A stretch of 31,409 bases of DNA, from positions 1 through 31,409 of IMG/VR virus record IMGVR_UViG_3300009152_000129. One strand, written 5' to 3'. Shown here one piece after another: positions 15,807-24,420 of the stretch (the first letter of the stretch is position 1; each line of letters opens with the position of its first letter). The stretch is from a virus. Below the pieces are notes generated by a model, which searched no databases, was not told the DNA's origin, and saw only the letters and a list, made by a program, of their open reading frames with translations. The position numbers were made by a program, and so were the translations under genes.

Positions 15807-18725
15807 TCAGCAATCGCAGTTACATATAGTTACTGTATCTATAGCATCTGTAGTACTATAACTTGCATCATCCGTGGTCACTAGATTATCTGGAACTGGA
15901 TCTGTTCCTGTGTATGGAGATCCAGCAAAGCTACCGGGAACAGTGGTGTTTCCCAGTCTGACGGGTGTTGGGGGTGGATCTATCTGCACTGACAAACATG
16001 CGTTGCCTAGATTGTATCCACTGCCACTATTGACGACAACTATTTTAGATATGCTTCCATTTTCAACAACAGCTTGTGCTACTGCCCCAGACCCAGAACC
16101 ACCGAATACACCACCGCATGGTCCAATTCTTACAGATGGTGGATTTTGATTGCTGTATCCATTTCCTTCGGACAGTATACCGATACTTGCTATTCCTCCG
16201 TTATTTGTCAACTCAAATACTTCTGCTGTTGCTTGATTAGTAATCACTGTATCGGGCACATCATTATCCAATTCACCGCCAACATTTATTATTCTTTGTG
16301 CGTTGCGACTTTCTCTCATCATAGCAATTAAGGATTGTCCGCCCAATAAGGTATTATCTGAAATTGCCTCAAGCACTGGTGCCTCTTGTCCGTATTCTGT
16401 TTTAAGTGCGTAATTTTCTACACTTCGGACAAAAGACTGAAATTCTGTTCCATTGATAAATCCATAAATTTCTTCATTTGTAGTAATTGCCAGTGGTATA
16501 GCTCGCTGTTCAATATATAACTGCTGTCCGATTTTATCCCAGTAGTAATTTAATTTTTCATATAACTGTGGATCTGTAGTAGTTAATTTTAATATTTCTA
16601 AATTAGCTGCATCAATCAAGTCTTGAATTGAATTTTCATATTCTGTTTCATATATGTATATCGCAGTGTATGCGTCTACTCTACTTGTTAGTGGTTGCGT
16701 GACTGTTACTACAGTGTTAGTTCCATTAAAGCTACTACTTAAAACAGTATAGCTATTTGCACCGGTTGAATTAAAAGATATTATTTTTCCACTGGTCAGT
16801 ATTGCGGTCAGATTATGCTGCACAACAATTGTTGTTGTGCTAGCTAAAGCAGTTTCTTGTGTGCAAAATAAAGTGTAGGCGTATTTTGCTTCCCAGCTTG
16901 GTGCTGGATTAACGATAGTATCTTGATATCCTTTTCCACGACTAATTAGAGCCCAATTATTGTTTAATGATTTTTGATACAATTTGTCGTACACAATCTT
17001 GAGCGTGGTATCGGGAACTCTGCTAATTGTTTCTATAAATTGTTGATAATAATCGCGATACGGGTATCCGCTTGCTGCTCCAAAGAAATCACACTGTCTG
17101 TAAGTACCGCCATTTCCACTACCAAGTGCAATCAAGCTTAGCATATCGTTGACTGTTGTTAAGTTAACCGCACTGCTATCTGCGCTATTAATTAACGGTA
17201 GTGCTTTGTCTGTTACTTCAAGATTAGCAACAGTTTGTGCTAGCTTTTCGGTATTCATTAGACGAATGTTTTTAATTTGACTCATGGTCATCATGAAAGC
17301 GCCGGCAGCAATAGTCAACTCATCTGACAATATTCCCGATAGATACTCTCCCCAATTTTCTATTCTGTTGTTAACGCCAGTTTCAGTATAGATGAAATCA
17401 TATACTTTGCTTGTTGCTGGATTATTAATACTGTATTTTGGAATAGTAAGTGTTCTATAACTATTAGGAAACATTTTTTGTGGGTTTAATAGATCCACAA
17501 GAGAAACTAGATTTTCAGTTGTACAATTTAGTATCAACTTTATGTTTTCCAGATCTTGTCCCCGTATTAAATCCAGAGCCGCATATATCTGTTTTTCTTG
17601 TGCAACAGATGGTATGTAAAAGCTTTCAAATATCTTACTTAATTCAATTGTTGTTAGATCGTTGTACAACAATGCCAACTTCAATGCGTCTGTAAGAGCT
17701 CCGTGCGCCTGTAAATTTAATAAAAATTTACTTGGTAATCCAAATTTATCTATATTGGACATGTTCAATGATTTGCCCAATTTAATCATATCATTTCCAA
17801 ATAGTTTGAATGCTAAACTGACTCCAGCAATATCACTGGTGGTCAAATCATTCATGTTACTGAAGTTACCTTTTAGAAAAGTTTTGCTATTTACAAATGA
17901 TGCAATTTCTAAATTTTTAGATTGTTTCCAATTATGACAGTGTTCAAAGCTTTTTATTATTTCTGTGTATTGATTTTTTCTTCTTGTTAGATGATCGGAC
18001 CATAATTCATAGTATGCTTGTCTTGCAACTGTTGCTATAAATCCATGCTTAAAATATTCATCATATTCAATTAGATTTTTATCTCGCTCTCTTAAATCTG
18101 GTCTTGGAAAATACGCGAATTCATAAGTATCAGACCAATACACATTGTTTTCAAATTTATTTCTTGATGGCCAACCAATTACCCATCCATATGGGTGATT
18201 CCATTGATGCTCATATGAGTACGGACCACTAGTTGTTGATCCCCATGTGTTGTATACATAACTGTATGCTCCAGATTTAGGATAATCTTTCGGCGGATAG
18301 ATTTCATTTACTATAGTAATATCGGAAGTAGTTACTGATGTATTACCAAACTCATCAACTGTTTGATAATTCCAGGTACCGTAACCAGCATAGCTAGTCT
18401 TAAATGTATCGGGTCTGCTGTTTCCTAATGCAGGACAATTTATTCTGTTGTCGTTTGCGCGATTAATTGGTCTTCCAATTTTTAATATATTTCTGTAGAG
18501 TTCAACACTGATTATATTATTTTTTGCGAGATTGTAGAAATTCGGAATTGATTGTGTCAGCTTGTTTAACACTGTGGAAGTAGTAATTGTTCCCTGGGTA
18601 TAATTATTAGAAGACCAAGTACCCTGAAAAGAACGAGCGATATCGGATACAAAGAATACTCTGTTTTTTTGTAGTTCTCCGTAGACATTTAGTCCCAGAG
18701 AAGTAAATTTTCCCGTAAAACTCAT
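15807..18725 (-). CDS. Large virion structural protein (tail/baseplate-associated, unknown)
   Basis: A 972-aa protein without enzymatic motifs. The N-terminal 240 residues are aromatic and Gly/Asn-rich; the middle (250-650) is largely helical. Around residues 630-700 are beta-rich repeats, and residues about 850-930 contain GNGYSNQNPP and NSGSGYNLGN with a Gly/Ser-rich GGSGSGAVAQ linker. This pattern is seen in structural proteins of marine T4-like phages. It ends CNCDC. Its gene overlaps the PAAR gene by 4 nt, so I infer a baseplate or tail-tip role. No Shine-Dalgarno was needed to choose the start: the ATG overlaps the PAAR stop. Confidence 0.65.
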   Translation of the reverse strand: MSFTGKFTSLGLNVYGELQKNRVFFVSDIARSFQGTWSSNNYTQGTITTSTVLNKLTQSIPNFYNLAKNNIISVELYRNILKIGRPINRANDNRINCPALGNSRPDTFKTSYAGYGTWNYQTVDEFGNTSVTTSDITIVNEIYPPKDYPKSGAYSYVYNTWGSTTSGPYSYEHQWNHPYGWVIGWPSRNKFENNVYWSDTYEFAYFPRPDLRERDKNLIEYDEYFKHGFIATVARQAYYELWSDHLTRRKNQYTEIIKSFEHCHNWKQSKNLEIASFVNSKTFLKGNFSNMNDLTTSDIAGVSLAFKLFGNDMIKLGKSLNMSNIDKFGLPSKFLLNLQAHGALTDALKLALLYNDLTTIELSKIFESFYIPSVAQEKQIYAALDLIRGQDLENIKLILNCTTENLVSLVDLLNPQKMFPNSYRTLTIPKYSINNPATSKVYDFIYTETGVNNRIENWGEYLSGILSDELTIAAGAFMMTMSQIKNIRLMNTEKLAQTVANLEVTDKALPLINSADSSAVNLTTVNDMLSLIALGSGNGGTYRQCDFFGAASGYPYRDYYQQFIETISRVPDTTLKIVYDKLYQKSLNNNWALISRGKGYQDTIVNPAPSWEAKYAYTLFCTQETALASTTTIVVQHNLTAILTSGKIISFNSTGANSYTVLSSSFNGTNTVVTVTQPLTSRVDAYTAIYIYETEYENSIQDLIDAANLEILKLTTTDPQLYEKLNYYWDKIGQQLYIEQRAIPLAITTNEEIYGFINGTEFQSFVRSVENYALKTEYGQEAPVLEAISDNTLLGGQSLIAMMRESRNAQRIINVGGELDNDVPDTVITNQATAEVFELTNNGGIASIGILSEGNGYSNQNPPSVRIGPCGGVFGGSGSGAVAQAVVENGSISKIVVVNSGSGYNLGNACLSVQIDPPPTPVRLGNTTVPGSFAGSPYTGTDPVPDNLVTTDDASYSTTDAIDTVTICNCDC

Positions 18726-19009
18726 GATACTATTACATCTTCGCTTCCCTCAACAATGCTGTGCCCGCAACTATTTCCACTAGTTATTCGTAGTACATTT
18801 GCACCTTCGCATATTACATCTGTACTAGCACTAGTAGTGCGAGCTTTCTTGTGAGGGGGATGTCTCTTTCTATTCCAGGGAGCGTGAGGAGAAATAGGAC
18901 TTACATGTAATCCAACTGGAATTCCATTGCATAACACATCCGTGGCGCCGCGTTCTATAGCTCCGCCAACTTGATTTTTATCGCCTTTTCTACTCAGTTT
19001 ATTTCCCAT
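18722..19009 (-). CDS. PAAR-domain tail spike-tip protein
   Basis: A 95-aa protein with the PAAR layout: GGAIERGATDVLCNGIPVGL, then HVSPISPHAPW and HPPHKKA His clusters, TDVICEGANVLRI, and CGHSIVEGSEDVIV. The conserved His/Cys residues would bind the metal that sharpens the spike. Size and fold match T4 gp5.4 and the single-domain PAAR family. It sits between the beta-barrel gene and the 972-aa structural gene, indicating baseplate assembly. Confidence 0.88.
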   Translation of the reverse strand: MGNKLSRKGDKNQVGGAIERGATDVLCNGIPVGLHVSPISPHAPWNRKRHPPHKKARTTSASTDVICEGANVLRITSGNSCGHSIVEGSEDVIVS

Positions 19010-19011
19010 TT

Positions 19012-19317
19012 TTATCCTAACACTATTTTTTTACTGGTGGTTGCTATTCCAGTAGTCGCTTCAATATACTTCATTCTGATTGCATCGGCTGTTTCACAAT
19101 GCATCGTGACTGTATTAGTATTTAGTGTTACTGGTTTATCATGTTCGGCAGTAAACATACTTGGAACTAAACCCATGCCTTGATGATTTGGGGCAACACT
19201 AAGTGGCTCTGATAGCAATAGAGTCGTTGCTGTGACTTCAATTACTTTGCCGATGACTTCCTCTCCCGATGAGAGTTTAAAAGTCACCACCTCTCCGACT
19301 AAATTAGAATAACTCAT
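19012..19317 (-). CDS. Small Sm-like beta-barrel protein (101 aa)
   Basis: Begins MSYSNLVGEVVTFKLSSGEE, a typical start of an SH3/Sm-like barrel (strand, turn GEEVIGKVIEVTATTLLLSE). The centre is Met/Pro-rich and the C-terminus beta-rich. It overlaps the glutaredoxin gene by 4 nt and precedes the PAAR gene. Function unknown. Confidence 0.6.
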   Translation of the reverse strand: MSYSNLVGEVVTFKLSSGEEVIGKVIEVTATTLLLSEPLSVAPNHQGMGLVPSMFTAEHDKPVTLNTNTVTMHCETADAIRMKYIEATTGIATTSKKIVLG

Positions 19318-19535
19318 AACAATCTTTCTTGTAATTCTTTAAATCCACCAACGCACACATCACCAAAAAATATCTGCGGAACTGATCTGGCGCTTGGCGC
19401 AACTGCTAATAAATCGTCTCTGGTCCAGCCGTCTCCGATTTTTCTTTCTTCGTAGTCTACGCTCTTGCTCTTTAAAAGAGCCTTTGATTGCTCACATTGT
19501 GAGCAATTCTCTTTACTCCATACTATAACTTTCAT
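19314..19535 (-). CDS. nrdC: Glutaredoxin-like redox protein
   Basis: A 73-aa thioredoxin-fold protein with redox motif CSQC at residues 11-14, a cis-Pro segment SVPQIFF and the GG-FKEL glutathione-side motif. It is one domain, in line with T4 NrdC and NrdH-type glutaredoxins. Family role: electron donor for class Ia ribonucleotide reductase. Its location directly downstream of nrdB supports that. AAGGAGAA lies about 6 nt before the ATG. The symbol is given by analogy to T4. Confidence 0.85.
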   Translation of the reverse strand: MKVIVWSKENCSQCEQSKALLKSKSVDYEERKIGDGWTRDDLLAVAPSARSVPQIFFGDVCVGGFKELQERLL

Positions 19536-19559
19536 ATTATTCTCCTTATTTACTTAGCA

Positions 19560-20660
19560 TCAAATATCAGGCAGCAAAAGTTTATCAACGCTATCACTTA
19601 ATACTCCAATAACATAGTTCGTACTTTCAGACTCTTGAAGTGCTACCTGCTTTTTATTAATATTGGTATGTTTTGTGAACCATGGAATAGGAGTGCTTTT
19701 TGGATGCTGTACTTGATACTTGATTCCAATATCTTTTAGACGAGTGTAGGCTGTCCAATCCACAAAATCTTTAAGAATTTCGGCATTTAGCCCAATTACT
19801 GGTCCTTTCTTGAACAGATAATCAGCCCATGCTTTTTCTTCTGCAATCACAGACTCGTACATGCTGTAAACTTCAGCAGCACACTCGTCAACAACGACTG
19901 CAAAACGTGAATCTTCCTTTACTACTTGATTAATAATCCATGCAGTCCAGTCAGCGTGTAGTAATTCATCCTGTAGTATTAGACTAATAATATTACCATT
20001 GCCGATGTAGATTTTGTTTTCTACCATGGCTAGACTTGTAGCAAATGAAACCATAAAACGCAGTGCCTCAAGTGCGTAACTGGCATGTAGTGCTAGCCAT
20101 ATTGCTTTGATGTGATGACTTTCAGCGACATCGGTACCTGTTTCTTTGAAACAATTCAGTGTGTGTAAGGCATCATAATACTTACCAACACTGCTGGCCA
20201 TTTCAACGATTTCACTCGTGTCGTGAATGGTATTAAATACATCCTTAGGGACACCATAGATGTTTCTGATGATGTGTGAGTATGACTTAGAGTGAATGTT
20301 TGTTTCAAAAAAACTCCAGTTACTAACCAATGCTTCTAACTCTGGGATAGAGATAACTGGTCCGAATACTTGTGCAGGAGCACGACCTTGAATACTGTCC
20401 AGTGCAGTTTGCCGCAATAAGTTACTAGTAAAGATATGCTTGATGGCCTCAGTGGCATCTTTATGATCCATCTTGTCTTTTGTCAATGAGATTTCTTCTG
20501 GAACCCAAAAGAATCCCCGCGCCGTATCCTCGTACTTTTGAAGTTTGGGATACTTAACTTCTTCAAACCTTTGAATTACTACCGGACCCTCTGGGTCTAG
20601 AAACATTGTTCGCTGTAGATAGTTTGTTTTCTTTGATAAATTGTATTGTTCTTTAGACAT
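19560..20660 (-). CDS. nrdB: Ribonucleotide reductase class Ia small subunit
   Basis: A 366-aa NrdB. Diiron ligands and radical residues can be matched to E. coli: FFETNIHSKSYSHIIRNI gives Glu115, His118 and Tyr122 (radical Tyr present), ASYALEALRF gives Glu204, and LILQDELLHADW gives Glu238 and His241. An early DKMDHKDA/AIKHIF region supplies the Asp ligand side. Length fits the family (375 in E. coli). It supplies the tyrosyl radical to NrdA for dNTP synthesis. AAAGGA precedes ATG 20660. No intein is present here, in contrast to nrdA. Confidence 0.95.
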   Translation of the reverse strand: MSKEQYNLSKKTNYLQRTMFLDPEGPVVIQRFEEVKYPKLQKYEDTARGFFWVPEEISLTKDKMDHKDATEAIKHIFTSNLLRQTALDSIQGRAPAQVFGPVISIPELEALVSNWSFFETNIHSKSYSHIIRNIYGVPKDVFNTIHDTSEIVEMASSVGKYYDALHTLNCFKETGTDVAESHHIKAIWLALHASYALEALRFMVSFATSLAMVENKIYIGNGNIISLILQDELLHADWTAWIINQVVKEDSRFAVVVDECAAEVYSMYESVIAEEKAWADYLFKKGPVIGLNAEILKDFVDWTAYTRLKDIGIKYQVQHPKSTPIPWFTKHTNINKKQVALQESESTNYVIGVLSDSVDKLLLPDI

Positions 20661-20702
20661 TTGATTGTTCCTTTTATAGTAATCCTGCAGTTCTACTGGT
20701 TG

Positions 20703-21314
20703 TCATTTTCTATATTTCCCACTCGTCAATACGATCTTACAAATATGTTCCATTCTCTCTGCATGTTCAAATGCACGCCAGGGACTAGTGTCTACTGCAA
20801 CTATGCCGTGCCTGTCTATTCCCACAATGTGATTGTAGACTCCGCCATCACTGTGTAAATTTAGTGCTGATATAGACTCATCAGCAAGTACTTGACTAAT
20901 TGGTGGGACATTAGGTACATTTCTCCCAACACGAGTATATCGTCCTAGTTCTGGAAATTCCTTGACTAGGTCGGCAAGTTGGATTCCAGCATACATAGCA
21001 GCAACTGTATATGTAGGATGCATGTGTAACACAACACGCACCTCAGTATCAATTTTGCGTTGTAGACCCCAGTGTAGAGGTAATTCTCCACTGGGTTTCA
21101 GTGCGCCACTTAGATCGGTGTATGATAACGCACACTGTGCATTGATGTCCCATTTGATAAACATTTCTGGCTGTAGTGTTTGCTTTCGTATACCACTTGG
21201 TGTGATATACATATGATCGCGATCACGCCAACGAACACTGGCATTACCATCACGAGCAGTAATCCAATTACGCTTATATGCTTCTTGAAATATTTCGCTT
21301 ACTGTTTCTAACAT
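20703..21314 (-). CDS. Class II aldolase/adducin-family protein
   Basis: A 203-aa protein with the metal-dependent class II aldolase fold: GNASVRWRDRDHMYITPSG near the N-terminus, catalytic-type Glu in KPSGELPLHWGL, zinc ligands in VVLHMHPTY, and a later His in FEHAERMEH. Family members act on fuculose-, rhamnulose- or methylthioribulose-phosphate. The substrate here is unknown. It is placed between nrdA-C and nrdB in the same orientation, which suggests a part in sugar-phosphate or nucleotide metabolism during infection (inference). Confidence 0.85.
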   Translation of the reverse strand: MLETVSEIFQEAYKRNWITARDGNASVRWRDRDHMYITPSGIRKQTLQPEMFIKWDINAQCALSYTDLSGALKPSGELPLHWGLQRKIDTEVRVVLHMHPTYTVAAMYAGIQLADLVKEFPELGRYTRVGRNVPNVPPISQVLADESISALNLHSDGGVYNHIVGIDRHGIVAVDTSPWRAFEHAERMEHICKIVLTSGKYRK

Positions 21315-21325
21315 TTAATTATTTC

Positions 21326-22309
21326 CTATAATTTGCAGCTTTCGCATTGTGATTCATCATCTTGTGTCATTTCTGTTGAGGTAGTAAACTGAACTACATT
21401 ATCAGCTTCAGACAACCCTTTCTTAGCGCCCATCTTATTGATCAAACTATAATATACGGTTTTTCCACCCCAGTAGTTATACAACATAAGATTCTTTGCT
21501 ACTAGCGTGGCTGGAACCTTATTACCTTCATAATGAGCGGGATTATAGAAAGTATTAGTACTAATACTCTGATCTACATATGCGGCTAGCACTGCCGCAG
21601 TCTTTAGATAATCAAGACAGTCGTTTTGATCCCACATCAATTGATACTTGTTCTTTAGTCGCTTGTACTCTGGTACGACTTGAACAAAGCTTCCTGCTTT
21701 GCTTTCTTTTACACTGACCAGTTCCATAGGCATTTCAATGCCATTAGTGCTGTTCAATACTACACTAGAACTTTCAACAGGGGCGATTGCGAGAAGCACA
21801 GCATTACGAATGCCAGACTTTAGTAACCGACTGCGTAACGGCTCCCAATCTAGACTTGGCGTAAAATCGGTTAGATCATTAACACCTTCTGCTCTACGCT
21901 CCCACGGGAAAACACCACGGCCATACCAGGTGTGTTCGCTACGAGCACATGCGCCTCGTTCCTCTGCTAGTTCAATACTAGCTTCAGTTAAGTAATATGC
22001 CTGATGTTCTATAAACTTTTTTGTTATTGCTAATCCTTCAGAAGAACCGTAAGTGAGGTTTCTTTTAGCCAGAAAATATGCTAAGTTGGTAATACCGATA
22101 CCCAATGGTTCGAAATCACGATTAGCTAGTTCACTTTGAATGCTTAGAAAGTCTTGATAATTTAGTAGATTACTCAATGAACGAACTAATATACGGCAAG
22201 CTTTACGCATATCTTGTGGATTTCGAAAAGCACCCCAATTGATACTCCCAAGAGTACAAAGAGCCACTCTACCACCTTCATTAATACATTCTTTTTTTAC
22301 TATTTTCAT
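21326..22309 (-). CDS. nrdA: Ribonucleotide reductase large subunit, C-terminal piece
   Basis: A 327-aa protein. From residue 12, GGRVALCTLGSINWGAF aligns with E. coli NrdA NGEIALCTLSAFNLGAI (redox Cys462). Then ESSSVVLNSTNGIEMP, the DQSISTNTFYNP segment and the C-terminal CESCKL, i.e. the shuttle Cys pair. The first 11 residues (MKIVKKECINE) are not NrdA; MKIVKKE resembles the start of a C-intein, but the rest of a C-intein and the terminal His-Asn are missing. AAGGA lies 8 nt before the ATG. It overlaps no gene but abuts the GIY-YIG gene. Whether it joins the middle piece covalently is unclear. Confidence 0.93.
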   Translation of the reverse strand: MKIVKKECINEGGRVALCTLGSINWGAFRNPQDMRKACRILVRSLSNLLNYQDFLSIQSELANRDFEPLGIGITNLAYFLAKRNLTYGSSEGLAITKKFIEHQAYYLTEASIELAEERGACARSEHTWYGRGVFPWERRAEGVNDLTDFTPSLDWEPLRSRLLKSGIRNAVLLAIAPVESSSVVLNSTNGIEMPMELVSVKESKAGSFVQVVPEYKRLKNKYQLMWDQNDCLDYLKTAAVLAAYVDQSISTNTFYNPAHYEGNKVPATLVAKNLMLYNYWGGKTVYYSLINKMGAKKGLSEADNVVQFTTSTEMTQDDESQCESCKL

Positions 22310-23002
22310 TTATTTTTCCTTATTTTTACAATTTTCAAAATGCCATCTTTTCATCTGACTAATTCCGCCAAATAATCCACAGTGCAGGCATTCTATTTTT
22401 TCTCTAGGTCCTCTAAGATTATTTTTATGAGATTCTGATTTGGGTTTTCTCATATTACGCTTATGCTGTTCAGATTTAGGAACACCTTTGGTAGACTCTG
22501 AAATTGAGTTTGCCATTTTTAGTAAAGAGTTTTTTGATAATTTTCTGCCGGTGGATGATGCTACCCTTTTCATTCTCAGTTCATTGGCTTTTGTATTGCC
22601 ATATATTTCTTCATAAGTTTTACCTTTAGAAGAACTCTCAACACCCCACATTGGATTTTTATCTCCAGACATGTCTCTATTGACGATGCCTTTTATATAA
22701 TTTTCACACATAGACGTATCGCCACCATCGCCAGATTCAGGTCTTATGTTAGCCCACTCATTACTTTCTACTATGTTCCATAGATTGCTGTAATAAATTC
22801 CCCATTCCTTCAATTCTTCCGTAGTCTGACATTCTCTGAGAATCTCAGTAGTAACATCATTACCGTGTTTGTTGATATGATTACACCAGTATGTTCCAGA
22901 ACCCTGATACTTGAACGGGTCTTGGGTAGTTTTACCTAAATACTTTAGTCCAGTAGTATTGTGAGTTTTCTTGTATAGATACGATAATTTATGTGTTTTC
23001 AT
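22310..23002 (-). CDS. GIY-YIG homing endonuclease
   Basis: A 230-aa protein. An N-terminal GIY-YIG variant, SYLYKKTHNTTGLKYLGKTT, continues with FKYQGSGTYW and a distal Glu region. NUMOD3-like DNA-binding repeats follow (GDKNPMWG, KSEQHKRNMR, KSESHKNNLRG), and the C-terminus has a Cys/His finger (CLHCGLFG...HFENC). AAGGG precedes ATG 23002. It sits exactly in the second break of nrdA, between the middle and C-terminal pieces, and ends one base before the nrdA-C stop-to-start boundary, which is consistent with the gene being the agent or beneficiary of the break. Confidence 0.85.
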   Translation of the reverse strand: MKTHKLSYLYKKTHNTTGLKYLGKTTQDPFKYQGSGTYWCNHINKHGNDVTTEILRECQTTEELKEWGIYYSNLWNIVESNEWANIRPESGDGGDTSMCENYIKGIVNRDMSGDKNPMWGVESSSKGKTYEEIYGNTKANELRMKRVASSTGRKLSKNSLLKMANSISESTKGVPKSEQHKRNMRKPKSESHKNNLRGPREKIECLHCGLFGGISQMKRWHFENCKNKEK

Positions 23003-23155
23003 TGGTATCCCTTGTCAATTTTTCTACTCTATCTATCCATTCAGTTAGATTCCGTAGAATTTCAGAGAGAGAGGCTTCTTATTCCTATTTTCAAATAAAT
23101 GTTTATTTTTCTCTCTCCACTCTAAAACTTCTCTTGGTATATAATATTCGCTCAT
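22989..23155 (-). pseudogene. Small ORF broken by a frameshift in a TC repeat
   Basis: ATG 23155 overlaps the stop of the nrdA middle piece (ATGA). The frame reads MSEYYIPREVLEWREKNKHL and onward to a stop at 23045. Removing one CT unit from the CCTCTCTCTCTG run joins it in frame to LRNLTEWIDRVEKLTRDTN, ending at 22989 just inside the GIY-YIG gene, about 54 aa in all. Either a genuine slippage mutation or a sequencing error. Confidence 0.45.
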
Positions 23156-23439
23156 ACCAATAAGTTCTCAATATCATCATCTTCAGTCAACTCACGAACT
23201 TTTTTACGGGTACCGTCAGTCAGCAATACTTTATGTTCGCCTCTCAACGTAACTTCTTGTCCATCATCTAGCGTCAATTTTAATGTGCCCTCGTCTTCTA
23301 GTCGCTGAAATGGCTTAGTTGGAAGAAGAATTTCGCAGTTGTGAACGAGAATGTTGTTGGCAAAAAAACAGTGGGTATCTTCAACTGTTATGTCGTATAC
23401 ATCTGTGGGCTCTACCTGAACTTTTCTAATTTTTATCAT
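23152..23439 (-). CDS. nrdA: NrdA middle piece: C-intein + extein + Hint-like remnant
   Basis: A 95-aa protein. Residues 1-34 (ending CFFANNILVHN) form a C-intein with block F/G and the terminal His-Asn. Residues 35-51 (CEILLPTKPFQRLEDEG) are NrdA extein, aligning with E. coli LEIALPTKPLNDVNDENG and carrying the catalytic Glu441 equivalent. Residues 52-95 (LTLDDGQEVTLRGEHKVL, then ELTEDDDIENLLV) look like the later half of an N-intein, but no block A with Cys1 precedes it. AAAGG precedes ATG 23439. The first splice junction appears complete; the second appears defective. Confidence 0.88.
   Translation of the reverse strand: MIKIRKVQVEPTDVYDITVEDTHCFFANNILVHNCEILLPTKPFQRLEDEGTLKLTLDDGQEVTLRGEHKVLLTDGTRKKVRELTEDDDIENLLV
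23338..23439 (-). other. C-terminal fragment of split intein 2
   Basis: Thirty-four residues from MIKIRKVQVEPTDVYDITVE to VHN, followed by Cys+1. It resembles the C-fragments of the NrdA-2/gp41-type split inteins known from metagenomic phage data. Confidence 0.9.
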
Positions 23440-23440
23440 G

Positions 23441-24388
23441 TTATACCTTTATTTTTCCTGGGACATAGTGATCATAAGTTTTAATGAATTCTTCTATGTT
23501 GGTTATACGGATGTTATTAATGCCGTCATTATACCATCGATGTTTGCTTGATTCAATCGACAGTTTTTCTTTTTGTGAGTTGCTTCTGTGATAAGGATTG
23601 TATTTTATGTTAGTTCCAATATGCTTATTAACTTCGTCAACCAGATCGTTGAAAGATTGATAGTTGTTTTCTATCCACTTTAGTGAAATTTTCTTGAACT
23701 CACCAAACTCTTTAGACATTTCTATTTTCAATATGTTCAGTTTCAAGTGCTCATCTTCTGTGGCTTTAGCAACACACTGCCATAATCTTTCTCTTCGATC
23801 TTGTGTAAGCTCTTTGTAGTTGTTATTGTTGGATCCACGTTGTGATTTTCTATTTTCAGTCTTTGTTGGGGATGGCACCCCCTTACTATGATGCACCCAT
23901 TCTCCAGATAGTACTTTTTCATGATTTACTGACACTGATCCCATACTTTCGCGAGTTATAGCGTCAACGACTGGCATCATTCCTCTTCTTGCTTTGCTTA
24001 TGCTTTCGTTTCCTATTTTTCTAAGATGTTCCATTTGTGTAAGTAACTCACGATCAACATCTGACAGATTTACTTGTCTAGCATGATTGCTAACTGCTTT
24101 AGTAAAGAAAAACTGTAGCGCCGATCCCGCTGAGTACTCATAACGAGTGCCTTTGTAGATTTCATAAAGATAATAATGACACATCAAGTGCTCCGCAAAA
24201 GTTAGTAGCACGATATTTTCTTTACTATTTGGATTGCCATCTAAATGGCCCATTGGGCCTTTTCTCTTTCTGTTTTTGAAAAGAAAGTCTGGAACTACAT
24301 GATGCTTTTCGTAATAGAAATCTCTACCCTTGACTCTGTTCTCTGAACGAGCGTTATCAATTATTTCTTTATATTTCTGTTTATACAT
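23441..24388 (-). CDS. HNH-type homing endonuclease between split-intein halves
   Basis: A 315-aa protein from ATG 24388, chosen because GGAGA lies about 8 nt upstream; the longer frame from 24436 would overlap the nrdA-N stop. The nuclease core is near the N-terminus: YYEKHHVVPDFLF, then HLDGNPNSKENIVLLTFAEH and CHYYLYEIYKG. The rest is helical and basic with a C-terminal HRWYNDGINNIRI segment of the type that recurs in phage homing endonucleases. Its place between the N- and C-halves of a split intein is the fractured-gene arrangement described for phage split inteins. Confidence 0.82.
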   Translation of the reverse strand: MYKQKYKEIIDNARSENRVKGRDFYYEKHHVVPDFLFKNRKRKGPMGHLDGNPNSKENIVLLTFAEHLMCHYYLYEIYKGTRYEYSAGSALQFFFTKAVSNHARQVNLSDVDRELLTQMEHLRKIGNESISKARRGMMPVVDAITRESMGSVSVNHEKVLSGEWVHHSKGVPSPTKTENRKSQRGSNNNNYKELTQDRRERLWQCVAKATEDEHLKLNILKIEMSKEFGEFKKISLKWIENNYQSFNDLVDEVNKHIGTNIKYNPYHRSNSQKEKLSIESSKHRWYNDGINNIRITNIEEFIKTYDHYVPGKIKV

Positions 24389-24420
24389 ACGAATGTCTCC
24401 ATACGTATTTATTTCGGCAA

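Noticed and set aside
15874-18000. Plus-strand ORFs opposite the 972-aa structural gene
   Set aside because: Shadows of the long minus-strand frame; no initiation signals.
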